Shown here: positions 6,884 to 15,465 of the stretch, piece after piece | Layout: every line of letters begins with the position of its first letter | How positions within the stretch are numbered: position 1 is the first letter of the stretch | DNA from: Pseudaquidulcibacter sp041917055 | GTDB lineage: Bacteria > Pseudomonadota > Alphaproteobacteria > Caulobacterales > Aquidulcibacteraceae | DNA: 64,000 nucleotides | Assembly: GCA_041917055.1 (NCBI GenBank) | Contig: JAYRYJ010000001.1 | Span: 62,001-126,000 of the forward strand | Direction: 5' to 3' | The notes under the pieces: generated by a model | Database searches by the model: none | What the model was told of the DNA's origin: nothing | Seen by the model: only the letters and a program-made list of their open reading frames with translations | Program-made: the position numbers and the translations under genes

Positions 6884-9585
6884 GCTGCCATTCCTTTTTT
6901 GGTTGCGTATTCAATGGTTGAAATTAAACCATAACGATCCGATTTTTTGACCAAAGCGGTGAAACCTTCGGCGTCCGCTTCTGATGAACCTGATAATGCA
7001 ACAATTGGTGCACCATGGGTTCTATCGTCACTCAATAATCTTTTCGCTGCTTCATTATCGTCATCAATATCCGCAAGAATTGCGCTTGGTTTACGGTATT
7101 CTGCACAAACAAGTGCCGCAGATACCGTATCAACCGCCTCTACATTATAACCTGCAGACTTTAACAAAGGACTTAAGAGATTGCGGAAGAACGGATTTTT
7201 TTCCACTAGGACAATATGGCGCGGTTCTTCTTTTTTAACTGGCTCGTCCCAATTGCCCAAGGCTTGGGTCAAATGATAGCCGACATCAAGGATTTCGGTG
7301 GCTTTGCCTTTGATGACAGCGACACCAATTACGCCGCCGCGATCTGTTGCCATTTCGATGTCCAATTCGTCTTCGACAATATCCAATATCTCATCAACCG
7401 CAAGGCCGATAGCCTTATCATTATGGGTGAAGACCAAAATCGGCTGTCCGCCTTCCGTGCGGATTTGTGAATAAGGATCTGCAGGAAGAATAGGCATAAG
7501 TGCGCCGCGATATTGCACCAAAGTGCGCCCATCTGATTGTTCGAATTTTGATGCATCCAATTCTTCAAGACGGGTGACAACACCCAACGGAACAGCTTTT
7601 GGATCTGTACTTCCGGCGCGGAAGACAATCATTGAAGTTTTTTCGTCTTTTGCTTCGCGTTCTTTGGCCTGTTTGGCTTTCATATCCATTTCATCAGCGT
7701 GTTCTTCGGCTTCGCCGACTGCTTTTGAAACTGCGGAAGGGTCAATAATCATAATTACCGAACCATCGCCCAAAATTGTTGCGCCGGAGAATGATTTTGC
7801 TTCTGAAAGTGATGAAGATAATGGTTTGACCACAATTTCTTCGGTGTCGAAAACTTCATCGACCACTATACCGAATAATAGACCCGATTGTTGCATAACC
7901 ACGATAAATTGGGTTTCGCTTTGTGTCTTTTTGACGGCATTTTGCATTCCCAATGCTTCGGACAATTCCATCAATGGCAATAATCTGTCACGCAGTCTTA
8001 GGACACGCGCTTTGTTCAATGTTTCTACACGATGTTCAGACGACCCGCCGGCTGAAACCAATTCAACCACGCTTAATTGTGGAATTGCAAATCTTTGGTT
8101 TGACGCGCCGACCACAAGTGCCGAAACGATTGCCAAAGTTAACGGGATTTTGATTAAGAATTTTGTGCCTTTGCCTTCGGTCGAAACCAAATCCACTTCG
8201 CCGCCGATTAATTGAATATTGGTTTTCACCACATCCATACCGACGCCACGACCCGACATTGAGGTTACAGCCTGGGCGGTTGAGAAGCCTGGCGCAAAAA
8301 TAAAGCGATGGATTTGCGCATCCGGCATAATCCATGCTTGTTCTTCGGAAACCAAACCATTCTTAATGGCTTTGTCACGAATGCGCGCAGTATTTAGACC
8401 CGCACCATCATCAGTTAGTTCAATAACAATGTGTCCGCCTTCGTGATAGGCCGATAATTTAATGGTTCCGGTTTCACTTTTGCCTGCCGCTGCGCGAACG
8501 TCCGGTGTTTCGATTGCATGGTCGCAAGAATTGCGAATCATGTGTGTCAAAGGATCTTTGATTAATTCCAGAACTTGACGGTCTAATTCGGTTGCTTCGC
8601 CTTCAAGAACCAAATCAATTTTCTTGCCCAAATCGCGGGCCGCATCGCGGACAATGCGTGGCAGTTTTTTCCACGCGCCACCAACCGGCTGCATACGGGT
8701 TTTCATTACGCTATCTTGCAATTCAGCAGTGACAGAGGACAGGCGCTGTAATGGAGCTTTGAATTCGGTATTGGTGGAATTGCGCACCATTTGCATCAAT
8801 TGATTGCGTGTAAGCACCAATTCGGAAACCATTGTCATTAGGTCTTCGAGGACATCGACATTCACACGAATTGATTGCGCAGCGACACCGCCGGAGCCTG
8901 ACGCTTTGTCATCATCTTCGTCACGTGGCACTGCGCGGCGATCTTGGCCTGTTCGACGGTCACCGGAACTTGTCACTGGTTCAGTTTTTGCCACTTCTTG
9001 TGGTTTGATTTCTTCAACTTCGGCGGCCATAAATGCGGCCTCTAATTCAGCCAATGAAACTTCGCCCGGCTTTAAATCGCGACCTAAATCAGGATCCCAA
9101 CGCGAGCCACCTTCTTTTGGTGGGGTAACTGCCGCTTTTGGTTCTTCGATTATTGGTTCTGGTTCTTTTATCGGTTCAGGGGCTTTGACAATTGCACTTG
9201 GTGCGGTTTCGCCTTCGGCTGCACGCTCTAAAGCGCCGATTAATTCAGAATCGTCACCTTCGGGTTCAGCGCCGGTTGCCTCTAAATCCGCAAGGATTTC
9301 TTTGATACGGTCAATTGATTCTAAAACCAATTGCACCGAATCAGGCGTCGCAACCAATGAACCGTCGCGATACTTGCCTAACAAGGTCTCACCGGCATGG
9401 GCGACAAATTGCAATCTTGGCAAACCTAAAAACCCGCAGGTTCCCTTTATTGTATGGACCAAGCGGAAAATATTATTCAATGTCGCGCTGTCGGTCGGGT
9501 CGGCCTCGAACTGCACTAATTGAGTATCAACAGTTTCCAGAAACTCATTAGTTTCGGTTAGGAATTCTGACAATAATTCGTCCAT
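6880..9585 (-). CDS. cheA: Chemotaxis histidine kinase CheA with two CheW-like domains and a degenerate receiver
   Basis: 901 aa, longer than the ~650-750 aa of classical CheA. Order: Hpt domain with phospho-accepting H44 (FRLVHTIKGTCGFL), a long Glu/Pro-rich linker without a clear P2, dimerisation helices, the HATPase with N box MIRNSCDHAIE, a CheW-like regulatory domain (about 500-635), a second weaker CheW-like domain (about 655-785), and a C-terminal receiver-like domain (about 795-901). In that last domain the usual acidic pair is replaced by Glu-Lys (VLVEKNPFFRN) although LADIDDD keeps Asp residues. The gene heads the cheAWYBR run; chpT lies 167 nt upstream in the same direction. Confidence 0.93.
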   Translation of the reverse strand: MDELLSEFLTETNEFLETVDTQLVQFEADPTDSATLNNIFRLVHTIKGTCGFLGLPRLQFVAHAGETLLGKYRDGSLVATPDSVQLVLESIDRIKEILADLEATGAEPEGDDSELIGALERAAEGETAPSAIVKAPEPIKEPEPIIEEPKAAVTPPKEGGSRWDPDLGRDLKPGEVSLAELEAAFMAAEVEEIKPQEVAKTEPVTSSGDRRTGQDRRAVPRDEDDDKASGSGGVAAQSIRVNVDVLEDLMTMVSELVLTRNQLMQMVRNSTNTEFKAPLQRLSSVTAELQDSVMKTRMQPVGGAWKKLPRIVRDAARDLGKKIDLVLEGEATELDRQVLELIKDPLTHMIRNSCDHAIETPDVRAAAGKSETGTIKLSAYHEGGHIVIELTDDGAGLNTARIRDKAIKNGLVSEEQAWIMPDAQIHRFIFAPGFSTAQAVTSMSGRGVGMDVVKTNIQLIGGEVDLVSTEGKGTKFLIKIPLTLAIVSALVVGASNQRFAIPQLSVVELVSAGGSSEHRVETLNKARVLRLRDRLLPLMELSEALGMQNAVKKTQSETQFIVVMQQSGLLFGIVVDEVFDTEEIVVKPLSSSLSEAKSFSGATILGDGSVIMIIDPSAVSKAVGEAEEHADEMDMKAKQAKEREAKDEKTSMIVFRAGSTDPKAVPLGVVTRLEELDASKFEQSDGRTLVQYRGALMPILPADPYSQIRTEGGQPILVFTHNDKAIGLAVDEILDIVEDELDIEMATDRGGVIGVAVIKGKATEILDVGYHLTQALGNWDEPVKKEEPRHIVLVEKNPFFRNLLSPLLKSAGYNVEAVDTVSAALVCAEYRKPSAILADIDDDNEAAKRLLSDDRTHGAPIVALSGSSEADAEGFTALVKKSDRYGLISTIEYATKKGMAA

Positions 9586-9752
9586 TTTAACGTCCTACCT
9601 AAGGTTGTTATGCGTCACGCATCTAGATTCGCGACATATTTGACCAAAGACAGTTAAATCTTAACTAATAAAATTGCTGAAACTTAATTGCGCATGTCAA
9701 TTTTGCTGTTAATTTTTTTGAGGTCGCGAAACTTTATTGAAATTAGCGCAGT

Positions 9753-10397
9753 TTATTCCGCTCTAATTCGCATTCTTGCTAATATTGTTATTGAAGATTC
9801 GTCTTCGCGCGCGGCCATTTCAATGCGATTCTGGGTGGCGGTTAAAAATGTTAGATATGGTGCAATTGTGCGACCGTCCAAACCATTTTCTGGCTTTTCG
9901 CCCTTTAATGACTGGCGAACTTCGGGTTTAAGCATGACCCTTAAGCCGGTGGCGCGCACTGAAAATTCCAATAATTCGCCATTTGATTGGCATTTTACAA
10001 TCACATCGCCACCACGCGGCAAACTATCAATCGCGATTAACAAAATACCCATTAAGACGCGTGCGATTGGTTTCGGTGCGCTATCAAGGCTGCAATCCCA
10101 ATTCAATTGCGGTTTTAACGTTGCAAAATAACGGTTCGAGATTTTGTGAATTTCGCCAATTGACGCATCACCTGCCCCAGATGTCGGCGAACCAAAAGCC
10201 TGGCGAAGGAATTCAATTTTTGCGGTTGCCGATTCAGTGCTTTCGCGAATTAGGCTTATCGCACTTTCGCGCATTTCCGGCGAATTATCGGTATCAAGCA
10301 CACTTAAAGCAGTACTCAAAGCCTGAACCGGAGAGGCAAAGTCGTGACAGATTTTAGAAGATAGAAGCGAAAGCAAAAAGGACGAATCATTGGTCAT
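9753..10397 (-). CDS. chpT: ChpT-like histidine phosphotransferase
   Basis: About 214 aa. The N-terminal helical hairpin carries the phospho-accepting H18 in SSKICHDFASPVQAL, and the C-terminal half is a degenerate HATPase-like fold, the architecture of ChpT. In Caulobacter and relatives ChpT relays phosphate from CckA to CtrA and CpdR. I place the start at the ATG at 10395-10397, because the longer frame would run through the terminator of the upstream gene at 10437-10473. It lies directly upstream of cheA on the same strand, with a 167-nt gap. A CheA-type partner instead of CckA is a possible alternative given that position. Confidence 0.85.
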   Translation of the reverse strand: MTNDSSFLLSLLSSKICHDFASPVQALSTALSVLDTDNSPEMRESAISLIRESTESATAKIEFLRQAFGSPTSGAGDASIGEIHKISNRYFATLKPQLNWDCSLDSAPKPIARVLMGILLIAIDSLPRGGDVIVKCQSNGELLEFSVRATGLRVMLKPEVRQSLKGEKPENGLDGRTIAPYLTFLTATQNRIEMAAREDESSITILARMRIRAE

Positions 10398-10436
10398 GCG
10401 TGGCTTTTGGCATGAATCGACAAATGAAATATTAAT

Positions 10437-10473
10437 AAAAAACCGCCGAAAGCGCGTTTTGCACAATCGGCGG
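10437..10473 (-). terminator. Rho-independent terminator after the ydbL-like gene
   Basis: On the minus strand a perfect 7-bp stem (arms 10443-10449 and 10467-10473, CCGCCGA/TCGGCGG) is followed by six T residues (10437-10442 on the plus strand as A). It ends the ynbE-ydbL unit 24 nt after the stop codon and separates it from chpT. Confidence 0.85.
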
Positions 10474-10496
10474 CTTCTTAAAATTTCTGAAGGTTA

Positions 10497-10919
10497 TTAT
10501 TGGCAGATGATAACGATTGAGCCGTCTGAACGTGCCTCAATAACCGAGCTTGCGGATTTTGCGCACCAAGTGCCATTGGTATCTTTGAAAAACTCCCCAA
10601 TCTGGGTTTTTTCTTTGATTTGTCGCAAAGCAGAAGTGATTGCAGCAGCATCAATAGTCTGACCGTATTTATTCGCGGTTTCAGCAAAGAAAGTGCGGCG
10701 CGCAGCGTTAATTTCATTGATTTTGCGGCTTAGTTCAATTTGATCAGGGGTTGCAGGTTTAACAAAACCCAAATAGCCATTAGCCATTTCACCAACGACC
10801 TTATTTTTGATTGCTGTATCAACCGGCCCGCCATTATCAATTGCCATAGCAGGTGTTGAAAGCACCACGGCTAAAAGGCCCAAACCCGCCAATGATTTAA
10901 ACAAAGTATTTTTCATCAT
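10497..10919 (-). CDS. YdbL/DUF1318 family exported protein
   Basis: 140 aa with a signal peptide (MMKNTLFKSLAGLGLLAVVLS..AMA) and a DUF1318 body (KNKVVGEMANGYLGFV, INAARRTFFAETANKYG, GTWCAKSA). In E. coli ydbL sits with ydbH and ynbE in an operon; YdbH is an AsmA-like bridge for phospholipid transport and YnbE a lipoprotein partner. Here the YnbE-like lipoprotein precedes it by 11 nt, but no YdbH homologue is adjacent. Two Cys residues in the C-terminal half (WCAK and IICQ) could form a disulfide in the periplasm. Confidence 0.82.
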   Translation of the reverse strand: MMKNTLFKSLAGLGLLAVVLSTPAMAIDNGGPVDTAIKNKVVGEMANGYLGFVKPATPDQIELSRKINEINAARRTFFAETANKYGQTIDAAAITSALRQIKEKTQIGEFFKDTNGTWCAKSASSVIEARSDGSIVIICQ

Positions 10920-10930
10920 AACACCTATAA

Positions 10931-11143
10931 TTAGAAGATTCCGGGGTTTTCTTTAGCAGCTTTTTCAAGGTCTTTTTCCATTTGAACCCTGACATTCTGT
11001 TCGATTTTCATATTGATATTGAGATTAATCTCAATCGGCTTATCCGGCACCTCAACCCGAACGGTTGGAGTGCAGCCAATAGCGAAAATAGCGATTGACG
11101 CAATTGCGGCATATCTCAAAACCAATAGTTTTCTTTCAGACAT
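10931..11143 (-). CDS. YnbE-like small outer-membrane lipoprotein
   Basis: 70 aa. An N-terminal hydrophobic segment ends in the lipobox AIGC with the lipidated Cys at residue 24, followed by TPTVRVEVPDKPIEINLNINMKIEQNVRV, the short beta-rich tail typical of YnbE. In E. coli YnbE stacks on the C-terminus of the YdbH bridge. It is the first gene of a two-gene unit with the ydbL-like gene and the ATG lies about 90 nt downstream of the M16 peptidase stop. Confidence 0.82.
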   Translation of the reverse strand: MSERKLLVLRYAAIASIAIFAIGCTPTVRVEVPDKPIEINLNINMKIEQNVRVQMEKDLEKAAKENPGIF

Positions 11144-11234
11144 TTAACTAATCCCGAATTTGCAAATCTTGGAATAATCCTAGACGATTGATACTGAACA
11201 AATTGTGAATAGGCTTATAGACCAATTTTTAGAA

Positions 11235-12533
11235 TTATAAAACCAAAAATTGGTCAATTTCTTTTTGACCTTTTGCCCCTACTGCGCTCGCGGCGCGGGT
11301 TTCTTTATTTAAGGCGAATTGTGCCATTTTTTTGACCATCTCACCATTAACGCTGCGAATTTTTCTTTCGGTTTCGTCTAAATCGAAAGTTTTGCCATAG
11401 ACATATAATTGATTGACCAAGGCCGAAATTCGGCTTGAAGAACTTTCAAGACCAAGCATGATTGAGGTCTCGATAGTTCGTTTTGCGCGCGCCAATTCAT
11501 TTTCATTGGGGCCGTTTAGCGCAATATCCTCAATATGCGACAAAGTTCGCTTTACAAATTCATTGGTGGATTTGGCATTCAATCCTGCCGCAATATTTAG
11601 GCGACCGACGGAAAGAAATTTTTCAGGCCAGGCCTCAATCCCATAAACAAGGCCGCGTTTTTCGCGTAAATCTTGAAAAAGGCGCGATGCCATTCCGCCG
11701 CCCAACACCGCGCCGAACACTTGGCTCGCGAACAAATCCTCGCTTTTGGCATTCGGTGCGCGCAGTGAAAGCACGGCTTGTAATTGTTCGGTTTTACGGC
11801 TTTCAAAAATCGAATTGCTAAAGGCTTGGGCGGTCGGTCGGTCGCGCGTCTCAAATGCATTCAAATGTCCGAAGCGGCGCATTACCATTTCAATCGCCGC
11901 ATTTTCATCAAATGCGCCACCGAAGGCGACAATAATATTAGCGGGGTTCAAGAATGCGCGATGAAAATCCCTGGCTCTTTCAATTGTGATATTCGCAAGG
12001 CTTTCCACAGTCCCCAAAATTGGGCGACCCAAGGTTTGGTTTTGAAAGCACGCCAATTGATTTAAAACGCCCGCACGATCTTCAGCGTCGTCAAATGCCT
12101 CATTGATTTCGTGCAAAACGACATTTTTCTCTAAAAGGAAATCTTTTTCATCTAAAACTGGTTCCAAAACCAAATCGGCGCAGAGATTAAATGCAAATTC
12201 GGCCTCATCACTTAAACAGCGTGCGTAAAATCCGGTTCGTTCGTATGAAGTCGCGGCGTTTAAATAAACACCTCTTGCTTCTGAATCTTCGGCAATTTGG
12301 GTGGCATTTCTTGTCCCTGCGCCTTTAAAAACCAAATGCTCAAGGAAATGGGCAATGCCATTTTCGTCTTCGGCCTCGTCAATTGTGCCGACATTAACCC
12401 AAATTCCGATTGTCGCGCTTTTTAGATGCCCCATCGCATCAAGCACAAGACGAAGGCCGTTTTGAAACTCAATAATCTTGCCGCCCATGGCGGAATTAGC
12501 GGTTTTCATAAATATAGTTTTTGATGATTTCAT
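11235..12533 (-). CDS. M16 family zinc metallopeptidase (processing-peptidase beta-like)
   Basis: 432 aa. The inverted zinc motif HxxEH is intact (H62-F-L-E65-H66), with a further Glu in VVLHEINEAFDD, and the C-terminal half has the glycine-rich loop FGAVLGGGMASRLFQDLREKRGL. Bacterial relatives of the mitochondrial processing peptidase beta subunit have this form. The frame overlaps the 3' end of thrC by 38 nt; the Met at residue 9 (start near 12509) is an equally plausible start. The pairing with thrC is common in alphaproteobacteria, but the substrate is not evident. Confidence 0.9.
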   Translation of the reverse strand: MKSSKTIFMKTANSAMGGKIIEFQNGLRLVLDAMGHLKSATIGIWVNVGTIDEAEDENGIAHFLEHLVFKGAGTRNATQIAEDSEARGVYLNAATSYERTGFYARCLSDEAEFAFNLCADLVLEPVLDEKDFLLEKNVVLHEINEAFDDAEDRAGVLNQLACFQNQTLGRPILGTVESLANITIERARDFHRAFLNPANIIVAFGGAFDENAAIEMVMRRFGHLNAFETRDRPTAQAFSNSIFESRKTEQLQAVLSLRAPNAKSEDLFASQVFGAVLGGGMASRLFQDLREKRGLVYGIEAWPEKFLSVGRLNIAAGLNAKSTNEFVKRTLSHIEDIALNGPNENELARAKRTIETSIMLGLESSSSRISALVNQLYVYGKTFDLDETERKIRSVNGEMVKKMAQFALNKETRAASAVGAKGQKEIDQFLVL

Positions 12534-13893
12534 CTTGCGCTTGGGTTTTCAAAAAACTCTCCGAGCGCGAGAATAAATCAGCGGCGAAGTCTGGCAAAGC
12601 AATTTTTACATCAAGCACTTCTTCCAAGGTCTCTGGGAATTTTGCTGCGTGGGCAGTCGCAAGAATTATTTTAGGATTTTGATCATCAGCCATTTGTGAT
12701 GCAGCCCATGCAATTGCAGTGTGCGGGCAGATAATTTCGCCTGTTTTTGTTTTGCAATCTTTTATGGCATCAATGGTTTGTGCGTTGTCACAATAAGTTG
12801 CACCGAATTGTTTTTGTAAATTTTCAAGTGTCTTGGCGTCAATTTCAAATGACTTATTATTCTTTAAACTCTCAAAAGCCGCATTTATAATTTTATTGCG
12901 GGTTTCAATTTCGCCATTTGATAATTCATACAATATGCGTTCAAAATTTGATGGGACTTGAATATCCATTGCCGGGGAAATTGTTGCCACAGAATGTTCG
13001 CCGATTGCAAATTTCCCACTTTGCATGGCAATTGCCAGCGAATTATTGGCATTGTTTGCCATTATAATGCGCCCGATATTTGCACCTAATTGCTTTGCGA
13101 CCCAGCCCGAAAATGCGTCGCCAAAATTTCCGGTTGGAACATAAAAATCAACCGGCTTACCTTTGCCGATTTTTTGTGCGTGAATTAGGAAATATACCGA
13201 TTGGGCGATAATACGCGCAAAATTCACGGAATTGACGGGCGCGAGATTTACATCTTTAACAAAATCCTTGTCTGCCAAAAGGCGTTTCAATAGTGCCTGA
13301 GCTTTATCAAAATCGCCATCTAAAATCAGGCAATGAACATTATCCGCGCCACTTGCGGTCATAAAACGTTTTTGGACTTCTGAAACCCTGCCATCTGGCA
13401 TCATTACGAAAAGTGAAATATTCCGGCGGTTCTTGAATGCCTCAACGGCGGCACCGCCCGTATCGCCCGAAGTTGCACAGATGATGGATAATTTACGATT
13501 CAATTTTTCAAGCAGGAATTCAAACAATGCGCCAATCATTTGCATAGCGACGTCTTTGAAGGCCAAAGAAGGGCCGTGGAAAAGTTCCATCAAAAACGTA
13601 TTTTCGGCGATTTCGTTGCACGGAACGATTTCGTCAGCATGCCATTGTTTGCCATAGGCATTTTCGCAAATTTTAAAAGCGTCGGAATATTCCAATTCAT
13701 CGCCTGCAAAGGCTTTCAAAACTTGTGCCGCGACTTCGGCAAATTTCATTTCTGGGATTTTTGAAAGTGTTTCGTCATCAAGGCGCGGCCAAGTTTGCGG
13801 AACATAAAGCCCGCCATCGGGCGCAAGCCCCTCTAAAACCGCGTTTGTAAAACTGCTTGGTTGCGCGAAACCACGCGTGGAAACATATTTCAT
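12496..13893 (-). CDS. thrC: Threonine synthase
   Basis: 465 aa PLP enzyme converting O-phosphohomoserine to threonine. The N-terminal MKYVSTRG and the PLP-lysine region HGPSLAFKDVAMQ (Lys about residue 113) are typical, as are SGDTGGAA and VPTGNFGDAF. It is translationally linked to the SURF1 gene upstream (4-nt overlap) and to the M16 peptidase downstream. Confidence 0.95.
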   Translation of the reverse strand: MKYVSTRGFAQPSSFTNAVLEGLAPDGGLYVPQTWPRLDDETLSKIPEMKFAEVAAQVLKAFAGDELEYSDAFKICENAYGKQWHADEIVPCNEIAENTFLMELFHGPSLAFKDVAMQMIGALFEFLLEKLNRKLSIICATSGDTGGAAVEAFKNRRNISLFVMMPDGRVSEVQKRFMTASGADNVHCLILDGDFDKAQALLKRLLADKDFVKDVNLAPVNSVNFARIIAQSVYFLIHAQKIGKGKPVDFYVPTGNFGDAFSGWVAKQLGANIGRIIMANNANNSLAIAMQSGKFAIGEHSVATISPAMDIQVPSNFERILYELSNGEIETRNKIINAAFESLKNNKSFEIDAKTLENLQKQFGATYCDNAQTIDAIKDCKTKTGEIICPHTAIAWAASQMADDQNPKIILATAHAAKFPETLEEVLDVKIALPDFAADLFSRSESFLKTQAQDEIIKNYIYENR

Positions 13894-14585
13894 TTTCTGA
13901 AACTCAATCGACCCATTTTAATGTGCAGCGCCACATAAACCGCAATCAGGGAAAAGAAAAGCCCCCACCAAGTCAAGGAATAGCCTAAATGCCGCCCGGG
14001 TTCGACATAAGTTGCACCTTTTTCGTCAGCATATGGATTAAGGGTTTTGTTTCCACGCCCAATAGGGTCCATTTCAATCGACGCAAAATAAAAATCATTG
14101 AAATCGATTTTTTCACCTAATATGGCGGACATTTTTGGCAATTCCGGCCAAAAGAATAGATTCTCTTTATTATCGGAAATAAAGGCATTCGGTTTGTGAT
14201 TTGAAATTCGCGACACTACCAATTCGCTGATTTCTTTTGGTAATTGGTTTTGATCAAATTTCTCATCATTCGCGACAAAGCCATATTCATAAAAAACCCG
14301 CCCTATTTCACTATCGGCAATTGCGAAATAGCGCGAACCGAATTTGCCGTTTTCGCTGGTTTTCACTTCAATCGGTTTGGAAATAATTTTAGCATTTAAT
14401 TTATAGCGCTGAAAATCGCGCACCGCGACGGTTGCGCGCGATAATTGCAATATTTCGTTTCTTGGGTTGGCCTCAAGGTTTTTTTTGAAAATATATCTAT
14501 CCCACTGCCAATTGCCCAAAATTGCCAATATTATCAATAAAGGCAGGCTTAAGATTGTTAAGACGGGCAAGGGGCGGAAAATCAT
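13890..14585 (-). CDS. SURF1-family cytochrome oxidase assembly protein
   Basis: 231 aa with the SURF1 layout: an N-terminal membrane helix (VLTILSLPLLIILAILGNWQW), a soluble periplasmic middle and a C-terminal helix (HLGYSLTWWGLFFSLIAVYV). SURF1 helps insert heme a in aa3-type oxidases. It overlaps both neighbours by 4 nt (DUF983 upstream, thrC downstream). The oxidase subunit genes that usually precede this string are not in the window. Confidence 0.9.
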   Translation of the reverse strand: MIFRPLPVLTILSLPLLIILAILGNWQWDRYIFKKNLEANPRNEILQLSRATVAVRDFQRYKLNAKIISKPIEVKTSENGKFGSRYFAIADSEIGRVFYEYGFVANDEKFDQNQLPKEISELVVSRISNHKPNAFISDNKENLFFWPELPKMSAILGEKIDFNDFYFASIEMDPIGRGNKTLNPYADEKGATYVEPGRHLGYSLTWWGLFFSLIAVYVALHIKMGRLSFRK

Positions 14586-14953
14586 TTCTGCAAATGCTCG
14601 TAATCTTTGGCTTTGGCTTCTTTGAAATTTTTGTGTTTTTGAATCGCATAAATTCCGGCTTTAAATGGTCGTAACAAACCAATGCAAAGCACCAAAGTAA
14701 TTGGCACAAGAAGCAAAAATGCCAGAAGAGGTGGCATTTTAAAACCCATTGTGAATAGAAACAATAAAGGCGTAACAATGAAGCCGACAATGGTCATAAC
14801 AAAAAATGCAGGGCCATCGGCAGTTTCGGCATCTTTAAAACTCATGCCGCAATTTGCGCATTCGTCGCGCAGTTTCAAAACACCTGCGAACAAATCGCCT
14901 TTATGGCAATTCGGACATTTACATTTTATCGCATCAATTAACCAAGGGGGCAT
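14582..14953 (-). CDS. DUF983 membrane protein with Cys4 zinc-ribbon-like N-terminus
   Basis: 123 aa. Two CxxC pairs (CPNC at about residue 13 and CANC at about residue 33) suggest a zinc ribbon, followed by two hydrophobic helices (AFFVMTIVGFIVTPLLFLF and PLLAFLLLVPITLVLCIGLL). DUF983 proteins are regularly found between coxC and SURF1 in alphaproteobacteria and are thought to be connected with respiratory complex IV, but no biochemical role is established. Confidence 0.85.
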   Translation of the reverse strand: MPPWLIDAIKCKCPNCHKGDLFAGVLKLRDECANCGMSFKDAETADGPAFFVMTIVGFIVTPLLFLFTMGFKMPPLLAFLLLVPITLVLCIGLLRPFKAGIYAIQKHKNFKEAKAKDYEHLQK

Positions 14954-15465
14954 GAATTTCCTTTTTTCTTGGCTTTATCACCGCGCAATGAATTTTGCTA
15001 GATTTGCGCTCATACGGCTTTTTTTTGAGACATCTGCGAATACCCTTCTTCAAACATTTGTCATCTCAACTGAAACGAAGTGAGGGGCGTTACAATTATT
15101 GTGACTCCAAAGCTGTAATAGCGATTTTGCCTGGTGGATTTTGTGGCGTGCGAGCGAGTTTTTCGGCGGTAATGTTGGAATATTCGCGATAATAAACGAG
15201 TTGTCACCGTTTGAAATTCTTTCGCAAAAGCCAAGTAAGTCCAATTCCAATTGAAGTATCACCGCTCTGGTTCAAGCATTTAAAAATATTCAGATTTATG
15301 TGAATTTCGGCAATAGGGTTAATATTTGTTAACTATCTTTTTACCCAATCTGTTCAAGAACAGAATCAGGAGAATCCTATTCAAGCGAATTAGAATCGAT
15401 TTGCGCCTGGTTTTTGCTCGTTTGAAGCGTTTTCTCAATAAAATTGAAGCCGAAGCGAGTAGAAT
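14954..15465. other. 512-bp intergenic region between DUF983 and podJ-like genes
   Basis: Divergent promoter region. The middle holds one copy of a repeat element (core 15136-15268) related to that at 58008-58171. The 5' flank (about 15060-15100) has a phrase (tctcaactgaaacgaagtga) of the sort seen in dispersed intergenic repeats. Near 15319-15332 there is a TTAA-N6-TTAA pair, one base short of a CtrA box. Nothing else is supported. Confidence 0.5.
15136..15268 (+). repeat. Dispersed repeat element, copy A
   Basis: About 130 bp clearly homologous and in the same orientation as 58048-58169: shared segments include ggattttgtggc, a ttggaatattc block, caaaag and the terminal ttccaattgaagtatcaccg. 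Copy A keeps the right terminal arm (15245-15268) but the left inverted arm present in the second copy is not recognisable here, and it has a ~12-nt insertion relative to the other. Short frames through it are not believable genes. Confidence 0.75.

Noticed and set aside
8804..9523. Long open frame on the plus strand within cheA (239 aa), and a similar one at 7523-8215
   Set aside because: Both are antisense to strongly conserved CheA domains, have Ser/Arg-rich composition without domains and no ribosome site; they are reading-frame shadows.
9586..9752. TTGACA in the chpT-cheA gap as the cheA promoter
   Set aside because: A TTGACA occurs but no acceptable -10 follows at 16-18 nt, so the promoter is not assigned.
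15050..15262. Small minus-strand frame through repeat copy A (70 aa), and a comparable one through copy B
   Set aside because: They follow the repeat sequence, differ between copies by frame-changing indels and have no homology to a known protein.
15319..15332. TTAA pair upstream of the podJ-like gene as a CtrA box
   Set aside because: The spacing is 6, not 7. A similar 6-spaced pair occurs near 36145, so TTAA pairs of this kind arise by chance in this AT-rich sequence.
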